A DNA stretch of 7,062 nt from Candidatus Nanoarchaeia archaeon. GTDB lineage: Archaea > Nanobdellota > Nanobdellia > Tiddalikarchaeales > Tiddalikarchaeaceae. The position numbers and the translations under genes were made by a program. The notes beneath the pieces are model-generated. The model was not told the DNA's origin, made no database searches, and was given only the letters and a program-made list of their open reading frames with translations. The DNA lies in the NCBI GenBank assembly GCA_028704265.1, contig JAQVLH010000053.1, positions 1 to 7,062 of the forward strand, written 5' to 3'. This document shows, one piece after another, positions 6,468 to 7,062 of this stretch (within the stretch, counting starts at the first letter, position 1; every line of letters starts with the position of its first letter).

Positions 6468-6532
6468 GGACAAAATGACGAATAACAGGCGGGCTGATTA
6501 ATGTGATGAGTACTCGTTCTTTCCGATTGTCC
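6468..6532 (+). ncRNA. C/D-box guide RNA (2'-O-methylation guide sRNA)
   Basis: All parts of an archaeal C/D sRNA are present in the right order in 65 bases. They are a terminal stem GGACAA (6468-6473) with TTGTCC (6527-6532); box C ATGACGA (6475-6481, one base off RTGATGA); a 12-base D' guide (6482-6493); box D' CTGA (6494-6497); a 5-base spacer; a perfect box C' GTGATGA (6503-6509); a 13-base D guide (6510-6522); and box D CCGA (6523-6526), directly followed by the stem. Known members of the class bind L7Ae, Nop5 and fibrillarin and direct ribose methylation opposite the fifth base before box D or D'. The D guide complements GAACGAGUAC, close to a conserved 23S rRNA domain I segment. The D' guide would pair with CCCGCCUGUUAU, which I cannot place. 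The RNA lies in the spacer between divergent genes, with its own TATA box. Confidence 0.85.
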
Positions 6533-6542
6533 TTTATTTATT
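6533..6542 (+). terminator. Weak T-rich end of the sRNA
   Basis: TTTATTTATT directly follows the terminal stem. The T-runs are only three and two long, so termination here may be partial, with 3' trimming giving the mature end or read-through into the protease gene. Confidence 0.35.
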
Positions 6543-6549
6543 CAAAAAC

Positions 6550-6558
6550 TTATTAAAA
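6550..6558 (+). promoter_or_regulatory. TATA box for the exported Lon-like protease
   Basis: TTATTAAAA is centred 26 bases before the ATG at 6580, which predicts a leaderless mRNA. No Shine-Dalgarno sequence is seen before this start. Confidence 0.5.
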
Positions 6559-6579
6559 ACTCAATTAGATGAATAAATA

Positions 6580-7062
6580 ATGAAAAAATTATTTTTATTA
6601 TTATCTTTAATTAGTTTAAGTTTTGTATCTTGTTTTGCAGCAAATATGCCAATTTTAGGGGTTCAAGAAAGAGGTGGTGAATTAATAGGCTTGTTTGCAT
6701 CTCTTGAATTAAATATATTAGAAGGTTCTGGAAGGGTTTTTTTTAATACAATGCCTTTGGCAGAGACTGACACCCAATCAAGCGCCAGAATGGCAGTTGA
6801 TGTTGCATGCCAAACTCTTGAAATGAATTGTGATGATAAAGACTTTTTATATTCAATAAATGCTAATTCTCCCTTAATTGGAGGGCCAAGCGCTGGAGCT
6901 GCAATGTCAATCCTAGCAATGTCTGAGCTTATGGGTGTTGATTTAAGAGAGGATGCTGCAATTACAGGGACAGTTAATCCTGATAAGAGTATAGGTGTTG
7001 TTGGAGGCGTAGTTGAAAAGGCAAAGATTTGCCAGAATTCAGGTTTAAAAGCTGTTTTAATA
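6580..7062 (+). CDS. Exported Lon-type (S16 family) serine-lysine protease, partial (3' end outside window)
   Basis: The frame runs 161 codons from ATG 6580 to the window edge without a stop. Residues 1-21 are a signal peptide (MKK, a Leu-rich core, then SCFA before ANM); Cys18 is not in a good lipobox. The rest is a Lon proteolytic domain. Ser104 in GGPSAGAAMS is the nucleophile and Lys147 in GGVVEKAKI is its dyad partner. The 43-residue Ser-Lys spacing equals that of E. coli Lon (Ser679-Lys722), and AITGTVNPDKSIGVVGG (127-143) is the conserved loop between them. No AAA+ ATPase precedes the domain: the protease starts right after the signal peptide. This matches the predicted archaeal secreted serine proteases of COG1750, which act outside the membrane without ATP; these usually continue for several hundred residues and may end in a membrane anchor. 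Substrates are unknown. It has its own TATA box and lies downstream of the C/D sRNA on the same strand. Confidence 0.88.
   Translation, partial: MKKLFLLLSLISLSFVSCFAANMPILGVQERGGELIGLFASLELNILEGSGRVFFNTMPLAETDTQSSARMAVDVACQTLEMNCDDKDFLYSINANSPLIGGPSAGAAMSILAMSELMGVDLREDAAITGTVNPDKSIGVVGGVVEKAKICQNSGLKAVLI

Noticed and set aside
6482..6493. Anticodon arm of tRNA-Asn(GUU) as target of the D' guide
   Set aside because: CCCGC-CUGUUAU can be read as a stem plus GUU loop, but the methylated base would fall in the stem at position 31 rather than a known site, and U38 would be unusual.
1..7062. CRISPR array, transposon, phage or toxin-antitoxin content
   Set aside because: No direct repeats with regular spacers, no transposase or integrase motifs and no paired small toxin-like genes were seen on either strand.

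Overview
The window looks like a piece of an AT-rich archaeal genome, most likely a DPANN-type lineage such as Woesearchaeota or Pacearchaeota. That placement is inference. The archaeal signs are a tRNA-splicing endonuclease of the archaeal homomeric type, a C/D-box guide RNA, archaeal TATA boxes about 25-28 bases before start codons (leaderless transcripts), T-tract terminators, ATGA-overlapped operon genes, and secreted Ig-like glycoprotein-type proteins with a C-terminal membrane anchor. There is no sign of phage, insertion sequences or CRISPR.

Layout, left to right. The last 48 codons of threonyl-tRNA synthetase (1-146) end in a hairpin plus T8 terminator that overlaps the stop codon. A 56-residue orphan protein follows with its own TATA box (209-379), then a double T-tract. 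Next is a three-gene operon, 483-4740. Two type-I membrane surface proteins (706 and 542 aa), built of tandem Ig-like or NEW3/CARDB-like beta domains, are followed by the tRNA intron endonuclease endA; both junctions are ATGA overlaps. The operon meets two minus-strand genes head-on with no spacer: a TIM-barrel protein of the AP-endonuclease-2/xylose-isomerase-like superfamily (4741-5487) and a small metallo-beta-lactamase/beta-CASP nuclease (5513-6430).

The 149-base divergent spacer between the nuclease and the last gene (6431-6579) is not empty. It encodes a complete C/D-box sRNA (about 6468-6532) with a 6-bp terminal stem, boxes C, D', C' and D, two guides, and a well-placed TATA box that interlocks with the nuclease promoter on the other strand. 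One guide fits a conserved stretch of 23S rRNA domain I. The window ends inside an exported Lon-type (S16) serine-lysine protease (6580 to the end), which has a signal peptide in place of the ATPase part of Lon.

Taken together, the neighbourhood mixes RNA metabolism (thrS, endA, the beta-CASP nuclease, the C/D sRNA) with the cell surface (two anchored Ig-like proteins and an exported protease). The least expected items are the unlisted C/D RNA with a paired C-box/D-box variant, endA sitting as third gene of a surface-protein operon, and a Thr-Gly motif shared by both surface proteins just before their anchors.
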